From positions 37,184 through 101,183 of the forward strand of contig JALHRJ010000007.1 in the NCBI GenBank assembly GCA_022841475.1: DNA of 64,000 nucleotides, read 5' to 3'. The notes below the pieces were generated by a model, which was not told the DNA's origin, ran no database searches, and was given only the letters and a program-made list of their open reading frames with translations. Shown in pieces: positions 38,246 through 46,472 of this stretch (positions are counted from its first letter, which is position 1; each line of letters starts with the position of its first letter). The stretch is from Cyclobacteriaceae bacterium. GTDB taxonomy: Bacteria > Bacteroidota > Bacteroidia > Cytophagales > Cyclobacteriaceae. The translations under genes and the position numbers were made by a program.

Positions 38246-39094
38246 ATGAGGGCGATATGGAAAGGGCACATCCAGTTCTCGTTGGTTACTATTCCGGTAA
38301 GGATTTACAATGCCATTGACACCGGCCAAACCATCAGTTTTAATCTGCTTACGCGGGAGGGCCATAATCCGGTAAGTTACGAGAAGAAAGATAAAGTGAC
38401 CGGCCAGCCGCTGAAGAATGAAGACATTGTGAAAGGCTATCAGTATGAACCAGGCCAATATGTAATTATTGAACAAGACGACCTGAATAAAGTAAAGCTG
38501 AAAAGTGAGAAGGTTATTGAGATTGAGGGTTTTGTGAAATCTCAGGAAGTACATCATACCCTCTTTGAAACTCCTTACTTTGTTGGACCTGATGGTGATA
38601 TCGCAGCAAAGACTTATGGTTTATTATGTCAAACCCTAAAGGATAGTGGCAAGATAGGAGTAGGAAAAGTGGTGCTACGCGATCGCGAAACCCCGGTGCT
38701 GATATCGCCCCATGAAGGCGGCATACTTATGTATCGCCTGCGGTACCCCAACGAGGTACGAAGCATGGGGGAGGTGCCTCAACTTATTGAAGTAAAAGCC
38801 GACAAGGAGCAACTTAAGCTTGCCAAAACATTGGTCGATTCGATGACAACTACCTTTTCTAAGATAGAGATGAAGGACCGATACTTTGACGCACTTAAGG
38901 CAATAATAGATGCCAAGATTGAGGGTAAAGAAGTTGTGATGATGACGGAAGAAGCGCCTGAAGTGGTAGATATCATGACTGCCCTCAAGGCGAGTATCGA
39001 AGCCGCCAAGAAGAAACCTATGGAGAAAGCCAAAGGAGTAGCCAAGAAAGAAGAAAAGAAACCCGCGAAAACACTTAGACGAAAGGCTAGCTAG
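38246..39094 (+). CDS. ku: Ku protein (NHEJ end-binding)
   Basis: The 282-residue bacterial Ku has the canonical N-terminus (MRAIWKGHIQFSLVTIPVRIY) and the beta-barrel ring core (RLRYPNEVR). A C-terminal Lys/Glu-rich tail (MEKAKGVAKKEEKKPAKTLRR) fits DNA-binding tails. It binds double-strand ends and recruits LigD, encoded about 5.3 kb upstream. It is not in one operon with ligD because six genes of mixed orientation lie between. Confidence 0.95.
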   Translation: MRAIWKGHIQFSLVTIPVRIYNAIDTGQTISFNLLTREGHNPVSYEKKDKVTGQPLKNEDIVKGYQYEPGQYVIIEQDDLNKVKLKSEKVIEIEGFVKSQEVHHTLFETPYFVGPDGDIAAKTYGLLCQTLKDSGKIGVGKVVLRDRETPVLISPHEGGILMYRLRYPNEVRSMGEVPQLIEVKADKEQLKLAKTLVDSMTTTFSKIEMKDRYFDALKAIIDAKIEGKEVVMMTEEAPEVVDIMTALKASIEAAKKKPMEKAKGVAKKEEKKPAKTLRRKAS

Positions 39095-39448
39095 GTAGAA
39101 CATTACATCAGGGATTGTTTGGATTACTGTTTTGTTAAGACCGGCATTACTGACCTATTCATTATAACTCGTGTATATAATCGGCAAAATGGGGAGGTAC
39201 TGAACAACTTTTCTCACGGGTTTATTAAATGATGCAAAGCATGATCTTCATCATCACAAATCATTGCAATCTTAATTTTTTAATTATCCATATCAACGGG
39301 TTGAAACTTGGTTTCACCCTCGCTAACAGTTAACTCAGCGATAGAAGAAAAGGAACATGCACTAATTAGGTTTATAAATCGACTCAACTCTGTTGAGGCG
39401 TTAGTATTGCTTGGTGGTCTGATCAACATTAAAAGGTCAGACAAAAAA
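39095..39448. other. 354-bp gap between ku and the methyltransferase-like gene
   Basis: I see no supported gene here. A frame runs upstream of the methyltransferase from a TTG at 39308, but the sequence before 39449 has no family resemblance. The minus-strand frame over 39280-39594 is hydrophobic and unconvincing. No terminator-like hairpin with a T-run stands out. The gap should hold the promoter of the next gene. Confidence 0.5.
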
Positions 39449-40078
39449 ATGAATATTAAGCATATAATAAGGCCTTTCGTGCCGCAATTTATTTTGAACG
39501 AATGGAAAAGGCGCAGGGAGATAAGAGAACTAAATGATTGGTATAAAATCGGTTGTCCTGTGCCGCCTCCACATTTAGTAAAGCAAATCACCATCGGGGA
39601 ATATCAGCAGAAGTATAACTACACAACGCTGGTAGAAACAGGTACCTACATGGGCGCTATGGTTGAGGCACAAAAAACAAGGTTTAAAAAAATCATTTCT
39701 ATCGAGTTAGCGGTGGATTTGTATGAAAAGGCAAAAGAAAGATTTAGCGAAACCAAAAACGTATTGATCGTGCATGGTGATAGCGGAAAAGTGCTTCCAA
39801 AAATATTAAAGGGAATACGGGAGCCTCTAATATTTTGGTTAGACGGACACTATTCCGCTGGCACTACAGCTAAAGGGGATAAAGATTGTCCGATCTTCGA
39901 AGAGATAGATGCAATTTTCACTGGCACCAAACTCAATCATATTTTATTAATAGATGACGCCCGCTGTTTTGTAGGGGGTGATTATCCCACCATTGCGAAG
40001 CTGACAGAATATATTTTGGGCAAAAACGAAAAATATAAGGTTGAAGTAAAGAACGATATTATCAGATTCGTGATTTGA
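39449..40078 (+). CDS. Class I SAM-dependent methyltransferase-like protein
   Basis: I set the start at 39449 (MNIKHIIRPFVPQF); an upstream extension to 39308 lacks family resemblance. The 209-residue protein has motif I-like LVETGTYMGAMVEA, then the acidic residue of motif II (KKIISIELAVDLYEKA), a motif resembling HGDSGKVLPKI, and LIFWLDGHYSAGTTAKG. Together these fit the FkbM/TylF-like or related SAM-binding fold. The target of methylation is unknown. Confidence 0.75.
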   Translation: MNIKHIIRPFVPQFILNEWKRRREIRELNDWYKIGCPVPPPHLVKQITIGEYQQKYNYTTLVETGTYMGAMVEAQKTRFKKIISIELAVDLYEKAKERFSETKNVLIVHGDSGKVLPKILKGIREPLIFWLDGHYSAGTTAKGDKDCPIFEEIDAIFTGTKLNHILLIDDARCFVGGDYPTIAKLTEYILGKNEKYKVEVKNDIIRFVI

Positions 40079-40109
40079 ACCGAAATCCAAAAGGTTAGAT
40101 ACGAGCGGA

Positions 40110-40137
40110 TTGTGATAATTAAATTCAATTATCTTTG
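40110..40137 (+). promoter_or_regulatory. Promoter of the TPR gene, near leaderless
   Basis: TTG (40110-40112), 17 bp, TATCTTTG (40130-40137): a full match to the Bacteroidota TTG-N17-23-TAnnTTTG promoter. The ATG follows only 5 bp later, so the transcript is probably leaderless or nearly so. Confidence 0.65.
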
Positions 40138-40142
40138 CAACG

Positions 40143-40736
40143 ATGGCAAAGGTTATTCAGTTTCCGCTACCCAACCCGGAAAAATTTGGCTTCAAGCCTG
40201 TTCGGAAAAACCGAAAGGAGACGAACAAGCACGGTCAATTGAATCTGTTTGCAGGTGCTAAAGTTATTAATTTAAATAAGCTTTCGCTGTTTGAACAAGC
40301 CTTACTGCAGGACGAACTACATGACACCAAGGCCGCGGAGGCCTATCAAAAAGCGATTGAGGCTGGAGATTCAATAGCGGATGCTTATTGCAATCTCGGT
40401 ATTCTTGAATCTGAACAAAAGAATCATAGCAAAGCCATTGATTGTTTTACAAAATGCCTCAAGGAAGACCCACGTCACTTTGAAGCTCATTACAACCTGG
40501 CCAATGTGTATGCCGAAATTGGAAATATACCTTTGGCTAAAATACATTATCAGATCTCAATAGAAATTGAACCAACCTTTCCGAATAGTCATTTCAACCT
40601 GGGGCTTACATTGGCTATGAATAAAGAGATTGAAGCCGCCATCAGGAGCCTGATTAACTATCAAAATCTGGTTGCCGAAGAGGATCACGCGCAAGCCGAA
40701 GAACTGATTACCAGTCTGTCACGCTCCATTCACTAA
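40143..40736 (+). CDS. Small cytoplasmic TPR protein
   Basis: A basic N-terminus (about 40 residues, KPVRKNRKETNKHGQLNLF) is followed by four TPR-like repeats (AYCNLGILESEQKNHSKAI, AHYNLANVYAEIGNIPLAK, SHFNLGLTLAMNKEIEAAI). No signal peptide is seen, so it is a cytoplasmic interaction scaffold. The start is supported by the promoter directly upstream. It is convergent with the DUF3667 gene, and their stops abut. Confidence 0.85.
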   Translation: MAKVIQFPLPNPEKFGFKPVRKNRKETNKHGQLNLFAGAKVINLNKLSLFEQALLQDELHDTKAAEAYQKAIEAGDSIADAYCNLGILESEQKNHSKAIDCFTKCLKEDPRHFEAHYNLANVYAEIGNIPLAKIHYQISIEIEPTFPNSHFNLGLTLAMNKEIEAAIRSLINYQNLVAEEDHAQAEELITSLSRSIH

Positions 40737-41558
40737 TCACAACATGATTAGGGTGACAAAAAAAAGAATACTGCGGTATATCTCTAAGGCAATTTTTAAA
40801 AAAGCAACCATTACGAGGGATTTTAGAGCAAGTCGCCAACCTCTTTCCTGGTAAAAGGTGTATCCTGATCGGAGGATAAAGTAAAGATTGGTGGCAATAA
40901 AAATTATTGTTAGAGAAGTTTCGTTCAGGTAATGACCAAGACCAAATACCCTGACAATAACTGTTAATAAAATTGCATTCACAAAAAGATTAAAGCAGGC
41001 TAACTCAACAGCTAGACCGACATGATCCGTAAAGAATTTATTCTTTTTCCAATACAGAAAATTCAGGGGCAACGAGCTCACAATCACAAACGCCATGACC
41101 ATTAATTTAGCCAGACTGGTTGACTTCAGATTATAGAAGAGTGTGAATGTATCCAGCGTCAGATTCATGCTGACGATTTTCTTCGCAATGATGGTTTGAT
41201 AAAATGGACTTAATGGAGACAATAACTGGGTGTTAAGAGAGGCATTAAAAAGTTGGATAAGGGGAAAGAAAAAGTAGATCAGGTTAAGAACAAAAAACAA
41301 CGACATCGGATTAAGATGTTTTACCCGTTTTCCATTGGCAAAGTCACGCGCCAGAAAACCCGGCTGAGTAAGCACCAACCACAACGTTTTTACAAACTGA
41401 CTGTCTACGGATGTTACGGTGCGGAACGCATTGTTCAAAACCGTTTTAAAGGATCTGTCCTGCTTTGTTAAAACCTTTTCGCCACAAAGGTTGCAGTAGT
41501 TGCCAGTAAATACATGGTGACAACTTTTACATGTGTGGCTAGCAGAGGATTCGCTCAT
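40737..41558 (-). CDS. DUF3667 membrane protein with zinc ribbon
   Basis: The N-terminal zinc ribbon (CKSCHHVF, then CNLCGEKV) is followed by a conserved segment (TVTSVDSQFVKTLWLVLTQP) and about five membrane helices. This is the hallmark of DUF3667, a bacteroidetal family of unknown function. Length 273. The upstream HEAT-like gene lies 15 bp away and is co-oriented, so they may share a transcript. Confidence 0.85.
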   Translation of the reverse strand: MSESSASHTCKSCHHVFTGNYCNLCGEKVLTKQDRSFKTVLNNAFRTVTSVDSQFVKTLWLVLTQPGFLARDFANGKRVKHLNPMSLFFVLNLIYFFFPLIQLFNASLNTQLLSPLSPFYQTIIAKKIVSMNLTLDTFTLFYNLKSTSLAKLMVMAFVIVSSLPLNFLYWKKNKFFTDHVGLAVELACFNLFVNAILLTVIVRVFGLGHYLNETSLTIIFIATNLYFILRSGYTFYQERGWRLALKSLVMVAFLKIALEIYRSILFFVTLIML

Positions 41559-41573
41559 ACCTTTAAAATACGG

Positions 41574-42095
41574 TTAACTTTTTAATTCCCTCAGAACTTT
41601 TTTGCCGCGCGATATAAAGCCAGCACTACCGTAGGGCAATTGATCTTCGATGATCGGAATAATCTCATTTTTCAGATCAGGGTTTTCTTTTGCAAGATTA
41701 GCTAACACTGTCATGGCAAACACCCGAACAGCGATAGGTTCCTTTGGATTAGTAAGAAAGTGAAAGCAAAGATCAATTGTTGTACCCTGAAGGGATTTGG
41801 GGATGGCAATGTATTGAAGTAGCCGCAGGATGTTTCGTTTAACGGCATCGTGCTCATCCTGCTTGTGTAAGTAGCTTAGAATCTTTTTTAAATGAGGTTT
41901 AACCAGATTTGGATTATGTTCAACACAATAGCTCAAAGGCCACGAGGCACGTTGTGTAACCCGGTAGGGGCCGGCAAGAAACACGGCCACCAATTCAGCG
42001 AACCGTTTCGGGTCTTCACCAACATAGCTAGTGATCTTATCCCTTTGCGCTTTACTGTGTTCCTTCAGAATAACATTTACCAGATTCATAACCAA
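41574..42095 (-). CDS. HEAT-repeat-like hypothetical protein
   Basis: The 173-residue all-helical protein has HEAT-like units (AFLAGPYRVTQRASWPLSY, ILRLLQYIAIPKSLQG, VRVFAMTVLANLAKENPDL). It has no signal peptide. Related bacteroidetal proteins are sometimes labelled adenylosuccinate lyase, but no lyase motif is seen here. Function unknown. It is followed by the DUF3667 gene. Confidence 0.7.
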   Translation of the reverse strand: MVMNLVNVILKEHSKAQRDKITSYVGEDPKRFAELVAVFLAGPYRVTQRASWPLSYCVEHNPNLVKPHLKKILSYLHKQDEHDAVKRNILRLLQYIAIPKSLQGTTIDLCFHFLTNPKEPIAVRVFAMTVLANLAKENPDLKNEIIPIIEDQLPYGSAGFISRGKKVLRELKS

Positions 42096-42181
42096 TAAGT
42101 TAAGCCAAATTATGATTCATAACTATCTGAATAATAGGATATTTATATATTTCATATTAACTTTATATTTAACATAAAAAG

Positions 42182-42283
42182 ATGGAAGCTATGTTGCTAT
42201 TTTTTGCCATCACCGCTACGGCATTTTTTCAATTAGGATTGTGCTTTTTTTGCTATTATATAAAGCAAACACGCACAACATAA
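42182..42283 (+). CDS. Small ORF, 33-residue single-helix membrane peptide candidate
   Basis: ATG at 42182 to TAA at 42281-42283 encodes a short peptide with one long hydrophobic helix (MLLFFAITATAFFQLGLCFF) and a polar tail ending TRTT. It sits in the 289-bp gap between the HEAT-like and ABC-F genes. The A-rich leader (TAACATAAAAAG) resembles Bacteroidota translation starts. Chance cannot be excluded. Confidence 0.35.
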   Translation: MEAMLLFFAITATAFFQLGLCFFCYYIKQTRTT

Positions 42284-42384
42284 GTTGACGATCCGTACTG
42301 TGATCATATAAATTTATTTATTTAACAACCTGATTATTCGGGGTGGAAGTGTTGTGCTAAATTGCGGACTAATTTTTACTTTCC

Positions 42385-44247
42385 GTGAATTTCCTTTCCG
42401 CAGAATCACTCTCCAAATCATTTAATGATCGTTGGCTATTTAAAGATCTCACCTTAGGTATTTCACAAGGTGATAAAATGGCGCTGGTTGGAGAAAACGG
42501 TGCGGGCAAATCTACCTTATTGAAAATTCTGATAGGTCAGATTGCCCCTGACCAGGGAGTCGTTAGTACCCGCGATGGAATTAAGCTGGGCTATTTGGTG
42601 CAGCAACCCAACGTAGCTGGTGGCCTTACCATCAATGAAATCATATTCGATAAAAATAATAAGGTAGCTACCGTGGTGAAGGAATATGAAGCTTGTATTC
42701 ATGATCCGAACACTTCGCCAGAGCGCATGCAACATGTGCTCGAGTTGATGGAAGAATACAAGGCGTGGGACTACGAGGCTAAGGTTCAAACCATAACCAG
42801 CAAGCTAGGCGTTTCAGATCTCGAACAAAAGGTTGAAGAACTTTCCGGAGGCCAGCGAAAGCGAGTATTTCTTGCCCAGATGTTGTTGGCTGAGCCGGAC
42901 CTGATTATCATGGATGAGCCGACCAACCATCTCGATCTGGAGGCCATTGAATGGCTTGAGTCCTACCTGGCGGGCCAGCAGATAACTTTGCTGATGGTTA
43001 CTCACGACCGGTACTTCCTGGACAATGTTGCTAACGAGATTATTGAACTTGACCGAGGTAAACTTTATCGGTATAAGGGTAACTACGCCTACTTTTTGGA
43101 GAAAAAGAACGATCGTGAAGAGATGCTGAAAACGGAAGTGTCAAAGGCTCGTAACCTCCTAAAAAAGGAGTTGGAATGGATGCGGAAGCAGCCCAGGGCG
43201 CGCGGTACCAAAGCTAAATACCGCATTGAGGCATTTTACGATTTACAGGATAAAGCTTCCGTAAATCTTAAAAAGGATCGCCTTGAATTGGATATTCAGG
43301 AAGCCCGGCAAGGTGGTAAAGTGCTTGAGCTGCATCATGTCTCCAAAAGCTATGGATCTGCCAGGATGGTTGATAATTTCTCCTACGTTTTTAAGAAGAA
43401 AGACCGGATTGGAATTGTAGGTAAAAACGGAATTGGTAAATCAACATTTCTCGATTTGTTAACGGGTGCTACCAAACCTGATAAAGGCGAAATCATTCCC
43501 GGTGTCACCACTAAAGTGGGATACTTTACACAAGAGGTTGAAGACCTGAACCCAAACCATCGGGTAATTGAAGAAGTGAAAGAGATAGCCGAGTTCATAA
43601 CACTCGCAGATGGGTCTTCTGTTTCTGCCTCGAAGTTTCTGGATACGTTTTTATTTCCACCCGAGAAGCAATACAACATCATCGAAAAGTTAAGCGGGGG
43701 CGAGAAGAAGAGACTACAATTACTGAAGGTATTGGTTCGCAATCCGAACTTTCTGGTGCTGGATGAACCCACCAACGATTTTGATATCGACACATTGAAT
43801 GTTCTTGAAGATTTCCTTGAGAAGTTTAACGGTTGCCTGGTGCTCGTGTCGCATGATCGATACTTTATGGATCATTTAGTAGATCAGCTTTTTATCTTTG
43901 AAGGTGATGGCGTGATCCGACCTTTCAATGGCAACTATTCTGATTATCGCACTTTTATCGAGGAGCAGGAAGAAGTTAAAAGCAAACCTCCGGTAGTTCA
44001 ATGGAAGGAAGAATCCATAGCGGGCAAGAAGAAATTATCGTACAAGGAAAAGCAGGAATTCGAACAACTTCAGCAGGAACTTCAAAAACTTGAGCAAAGG
44101 AAAGCTGAATTAACCTCAACCTTGAACAGCGGGATCACCGACCATCAGAAGTTGCAGGAACTGGCCGATCAGGTACAACAAGTAAATGATGTCATAGAGC
44201 AGAAAACATTCCGGTGGCTGGAGCTATCCGAACTAGAGTCCGGCTAG
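42385..44247 (+). CDS. ABC-F family ATPase (Uup/EttA-like)
   Basis: The 620-residue protein with two ABC ATPase domains starts at GTG 42385. Both carry Walker A (GENGAGKST and GKNGIGKST), signature (LSGGQRKR and LSGGEKKR) and Walker B (DLIIMDEPTNHLDL and FLVLDEPTNDFD), with the interdomain linker typical of ABC-F and a C-terminal coiled coil (about 555-620), as in Uup. No membrane domain. Such proteins act on the ribosome or on DNA-linked processes. I do not assign antibiotic resistance. Confidence 0.92.
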   Translation: MNFLSAESLSKSFNDRWLFKDLTLGISQGDKMALVGENGAGKSTLLKILIGQIAPDQGVVSTRDGIKLGYLVQQPNVAGGLTINEIIFDKNNKVATVVKEYEACIHDPNTSPERMQHVLELMEEYKAWDYEAKVQTITSKLGVSDLEQKVEELSGGQRKRVFLAQMLLAEPDLIIMDEPTNHLDLEAIEWLESYLAGQQITLLMVTHDRYFLDNVANEIIELDRGKLYRYKGNYAYFLEKKNDREEMLKTEVSKARNLLKKELEWMRKQPRARGTKAKYRIEAFYDLQDKASVNLKKDRLELDIQEARQGGKVLELHHVSKSYGSARMVDNFSYVFKKKDRIGIVGKNGIGKSTFLDLLTGATKPDKGEIIPGVTTKVGYFTQEVEDLNPNHRVIEEVKEIAEFITLADGSSVSASKFLDTFLFPPEKQYNIIEKLSGGEKKRLQLLKVLVRNPNFLVLDEPTNDFDIDTLNVLEDFLEKFNGCLVLVSHDRYFMDHLVDQLFIFEGDGVIRPFNGNYSDYRTFIEEQEEVKSKPPVVQWKEESIAGKKKLSYKEKQEFEQLQQELQKLEQRKAELTSTLNSGITDHQKLQELADQVQQVNDVIEQKTFRWLELSELESG

Positions 44248-44265
44248 GCTCACACCTGTTAGTAG

Positions 44266-44312
44266 GCTTAAAATACTTCTAAATGTGTAAGAATAATAAG
44301 AGTATTTTAAGC
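44266..44312. repeat. 12-bp perfect inverted repeat in the ECF sigma upstream region
   Basis: Arms 44266-44277 (GCTTAAAATACT) and 44301-44312 (AGTATTTTAAGC) are perfectly complementary, with a 23-bp spacer. The right arm ends one base before the TACCTTTG -7 box. It is either a regulator site or a terminator stem for the ABC-F gene without a T-run. Confidence 0.5.
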
Positions 44313-44313
44313 G

Positions 44314-44321
44314 TACCTTTG
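44314..44321 (+). promoter_or_regulatory. TAnnTTTG -7 box of the sigma factor gene
   Basis: TACCTTTG matches the Bacteroidota -7 box. If it is used, transcription starts near 44326-44328, so the in-frame GTG at 44321 cannot be the start codon and the GTG at 44336 is preferred. Confidence 0.55.
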
Positions 44322-44335
44322 TGGTAATAATTTTA

Positions 44336-44953
44336 GTGACATTGAACCCAACACAGACCATAACACTCTATCAACCCTTGTTGCATCAGATTGCCTACAA
44401 TTTGTTGCGTTGTAAAGCGGATGCCGAGGATGTCGTACAAGATACTTTTGTAAAATGGCTGAGTATTGAACAAGAGAAAATCGTGAATACGAAGGCTTAT
44501 TTGATAAAAGCCGTAACCAATAATTGTCTCAATCATCTCAATACCCTTAAAAGAAAAAAAGAAGAATATTGGGATTCGTTTCAGTTGTCTGAACTCATCG
44601 TAAAATTTAAGGAATCGGATTTTGCTCATCTGGATTTTGAAAAGGAGCTATCGGCTGCCTTTAAAGTAATTCAGACTAAACTTGAACCGCTTGAAAGAGC
44701 TGCTTACTTGCTGAAAGAAGTCTTTGATTTAGAATATGATGAGATTCAGAAGGTATTAGGCAAAAAGGCTGATTATTGCCGCCAATTGCTGAGCCGGGCA
44801 CGTAAAAAGCTTGATGAAACGGGCAAAGCAAAGGTTGTGATAGCGGAATCAGGTCTCTTTGAAAGCTTCAAAAGGGCGTGCGATATGGGTAATGTTGGCG
44901 AATTCATCCAACATTTGAAGACGGACATCACGTGTCCTTCGGTAAAAAAATAA
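44336..44953 (+). CDS. ECF-like RNA polymerase sigma factor
   Basis: Region 2 is recognisable (ADAEDVVQDTFVKWL, then KAYLIKAVTNNCLNHL) and region 4 follows (LEPLERAAYLLKEVFDLEYDEI, ADYCRQLLSRARKKL). The length exceeds a minimal ECF factor: a tail of about 45 residues (SGLFESFKRACDMGNVGEFI) resembles the SnoaL-like C-terminal part of SigJ-type factors but is shorter. The start at 44336 is set by the promoter box. No anti-sigma factor gene is adjacent. Confidence 0.85.
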   Translation: MTLNPTQTITLYQPLLHQIAYNLLRCKADAEDVVQDTFVKWLSIEQEKIVNTKAYLIKAVTNNCLNHLNTLKRKKEEYWDSFQLSELIVKFKESDFAHLDFEKELSAAFKVIQTKLEPLERAAYLLKEVFDLEYDEIQKVLGKKADYCRQLLSRARKKLDETGKAKVVIAESGLFESFKRACDMGNVGEFIQHLKTDITCPSVKK

Positions 44954-45003
44954 TTTCCTTCAATTCTGTCACAAAACCGACTGAACTGGATCTTACAGTT
45001 AGT

Positions 45004-45020
45004 TAACCCGATGTGGGTTA
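45004..45020. promoter_or_regulatory. Inverted repeat upstream of the desaturase
   Basis: TAACCC-GATGT-GGGTTA is 34 bp before the desaturase ATG. The position is right for an operator. Arms of only 6 bp make this a weak call. Confidence 0.35.
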
Positions 45021-45053
45021 TGTTCTTATTATAACTTTAAACCTACCTGTTTC

Positions 45054-45824
45054 ATGAAGGAGATTTTGATTTTTTTCGTTGCCCATTGGTATCTGTCCTT
45101 ATTCTTCCAGACTTTTTTCCTGCATCGTTACGCTGCTCATAAAGCGTTTACCATGAATAAGTTCACCGAAAAGGTGGTGTACATTCTTACCTGGATTTTT
45201 CAAGGCTCAAATTATTTAAGTCCCTATGGCTATGGTGTTATGCATCGCATGCACCACGCTTTTGCGGATACAGAAAACGATCCACATTCACCAAAATATG
45301 ATGAAACCATCTGGAATATGATGTGGAAAACTAAAACCATCTACTCCGATATCGCTAATAAAAGAATAGTAGTGGAAAAACGCTTTACGGATGGGGTACC
45401 TGACTGGATAGCTTTTGATAAGTTCGCCAGATCGTGGCCATCACGGCTATTCTGGGGTGCTCTCTATGTAGGGTTCTATTTTCAGTTTGCTGCCTATTGG
45501 TGGTTATGGCTGTTACTACCGGTTCATTTTCTGATGAGCCCCATTCACGGTGCCATAATTAATTGGTTTGCCCATAAATATGGTTATAGAAACTTCCCTG
45601 TGGGGGATACCTCAAGGAACTTCCTTCCGGTTGATTTCTTAATGATGGGTGAGAGTTATCACAATAATCACCATAAGTTTGGATCAAGAGCCAATTTCGG
45701 AGGCATCCGCTGGCATGAAATTGATCCTACCTACTTAGTAATCCGATTGTTAGATAAAATGAAGATTATCCGAATTACGCAGCAAAAGGAAGTGAGTTTT
45801 GAGCGGGTAAAACGGGCTGCGTAA
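45054..45824 (+). CDS. Membrane fatty-acid desaturase
   Basis: Three histidine boxes are visible: HRYAAHKAF, HRMHHAFAD and SYHNNHHKF. These bind the di-iron centre of the acyl-CoA/acyl-lipid desaturases. Several membrane helices lie between. It introduces a double bond into acyl chains in the inner membrane, using O2 and an electron donor. Its place just upstream of two cold-shock genes fits membrane adjustment at low temperature, which is inference. Confidence 0.9.
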   Translation: MKEILIFFVAHWYLSLFFQTFFLHRYAAHKAFTMNKFTEKVVYILTWIFQGSNYLSPYGYGVMHRMHHAFADTENDPHSPKYDETIWNMMWKTKTIYSDIANKRIVVEKRFTDGVPDWIAFDKFARSWPSRLFWGALYVGFYFQFAAYWWLWLLLPVHFLMSPIHGAIINWFAHKYGYRNFPVGDTSRNFLPVDFLMMGESYHNNHHKFGSRANFGGIRWHEIDPTYLVIRLLDKMKIIRITQQKEVSFERVKRAA

Positions 45825-45854
45825 GAGAAAAGGTGGTAATTCAATTTTAATGAG

Positions 45855-45862
45855 TACCTTTG
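45855..45862 (+). promoter_or_regulatory. TAnnTTTG -7 box of the first cold-shock gene
   Basis: TACCTTTG lies 24 bp before the ATG at 45887. The leader after it (CATTAATTTTTAACAAATC) resembles that of the second cold-shock gene, which suggests the whole promoter-gene unit was duplicated. Confidence 0.6.
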
Positions 45863-45886
45863 TTCATTAATTTTTAACAAATCATA

Positions 45887-46081
45887 ATGAAACAAGGAAC
45901 AGTAAAATTTTTTAACGAAACCAAAGGATTCGGTTTTGTAAGTGAAACGTCCACAGGACAAGAGTATTTCGTACACGCATCAGGTCTTGTAGATCAGATT
46001 CGCGAAAACGATGCTATCACCTTCGAATTGAAGGAAGGAAAGAAAGGTTTGAATGCAGTAAACGTTCGCGTGACTAATTAA
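45887..46081 (+). CDS. Cold-shock domain protein, copy 1
   Basis: The 64-residue CspA-like OB-fold has RNP1 (KGFGFV) and RNP2 (YFVHASGL). It binds single-stranded RNA or DNA and melts RNA secondary structure. It has its own promoter box and terminator. It differs from copy 2 at only a few positions. Confidence 0.94.
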   Translation: MKQGTVKFFNETKGFGFVSETSTGQEYFVHASGLVDQIRENDAITFELKEGKKGLNAVNVRVTN

Positions 46082-46099
46082 TAAACTAATTTTTTCATC

Positions 46100-46129
46100 A
46101 AAGCCACCTCGTTTCGGGGTGGCTTTTTT
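46100..46129 (+). terminator. Rho-independent terminator of cold-shock copy 1
   Basis: The 9-bp stem (46100-46108 with 46118-46126) has a GC-rich core and a T-run, 18 bp after the stop codon. Confidence 0.85.
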
Positions 46130-46223
46130 GTTGCCTGAAATGCCAACTCACAATAGTATTCCCAAGTTATTGCCCAGGAGGGGGCCTTATTCATCGGTTT
46201 CTGGGATTTTCAATATTAATGCC

Positions 46224-46231
46224 TATCTTTG
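46224..46231 (+). promoter_or_regulatory. TAnnTTTG -7 box of the second cold-shock gene
   Basis: TATCTTTG lies 28 bp before the ATG at 46259, with a leader similar to that of copy 1. This indicates independent transcription of each copy. Confidence 0.6.
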
Positions 46232-46258
46232 CCCATTAAAATTTTATAACAAATCACA

Positions 46259-46453
46259 ATGAAAGAAGGAACAGTAAAATTCTTTAACGAAACCAAAGGA
46301 TTCGGTTTTGTAAAAGAGACATCCACAGGTCAAGAGTATTTCGTACATGTTTCCGGTCTTGTTGACCAGATCCGTGAAAACGACTCAATCACGTTTGAGC
46401 TGAAGGAAGGAAAAAAAGGTTTGAATGCAGTCAACGTTCGCGTTGCTAACTAA
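46259..46453 (+). CDS. Cold-shock domain protein, copy 2
   Basis: This is a 64-residue near-duplicate of copy 1, with substitutions mainly near the N-terminus, in KETSTG versus SETSTG, and HVSGL versus HASGL. Both RNA-binding motifs are intact. It is separated from copy 1 by a terminator and a new promoter box, so the pair can be regulated differently despite almost identical products. Confidence 0.94.
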   Translation: MKEGTVKFFNETKGFGFVKETSTGQEYFVHVSGLVDQIRENDSITFELKEGKKGLNAVNVRVAN

Positions 46454-46472
46454 TACAACTATTTTTTCAGAC

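Noticed and set aside
30669..39094. ligD and ku as one NHEJ operon
   Set aside because: A minus-strand TPR gene and several unrelated genes lie between them.
39280..39594. Minus-strand open frame of 104 codons overlapping the methyltransferase start
   Set aside because: It has no family resemblance and lies opposite a well-supported gene.
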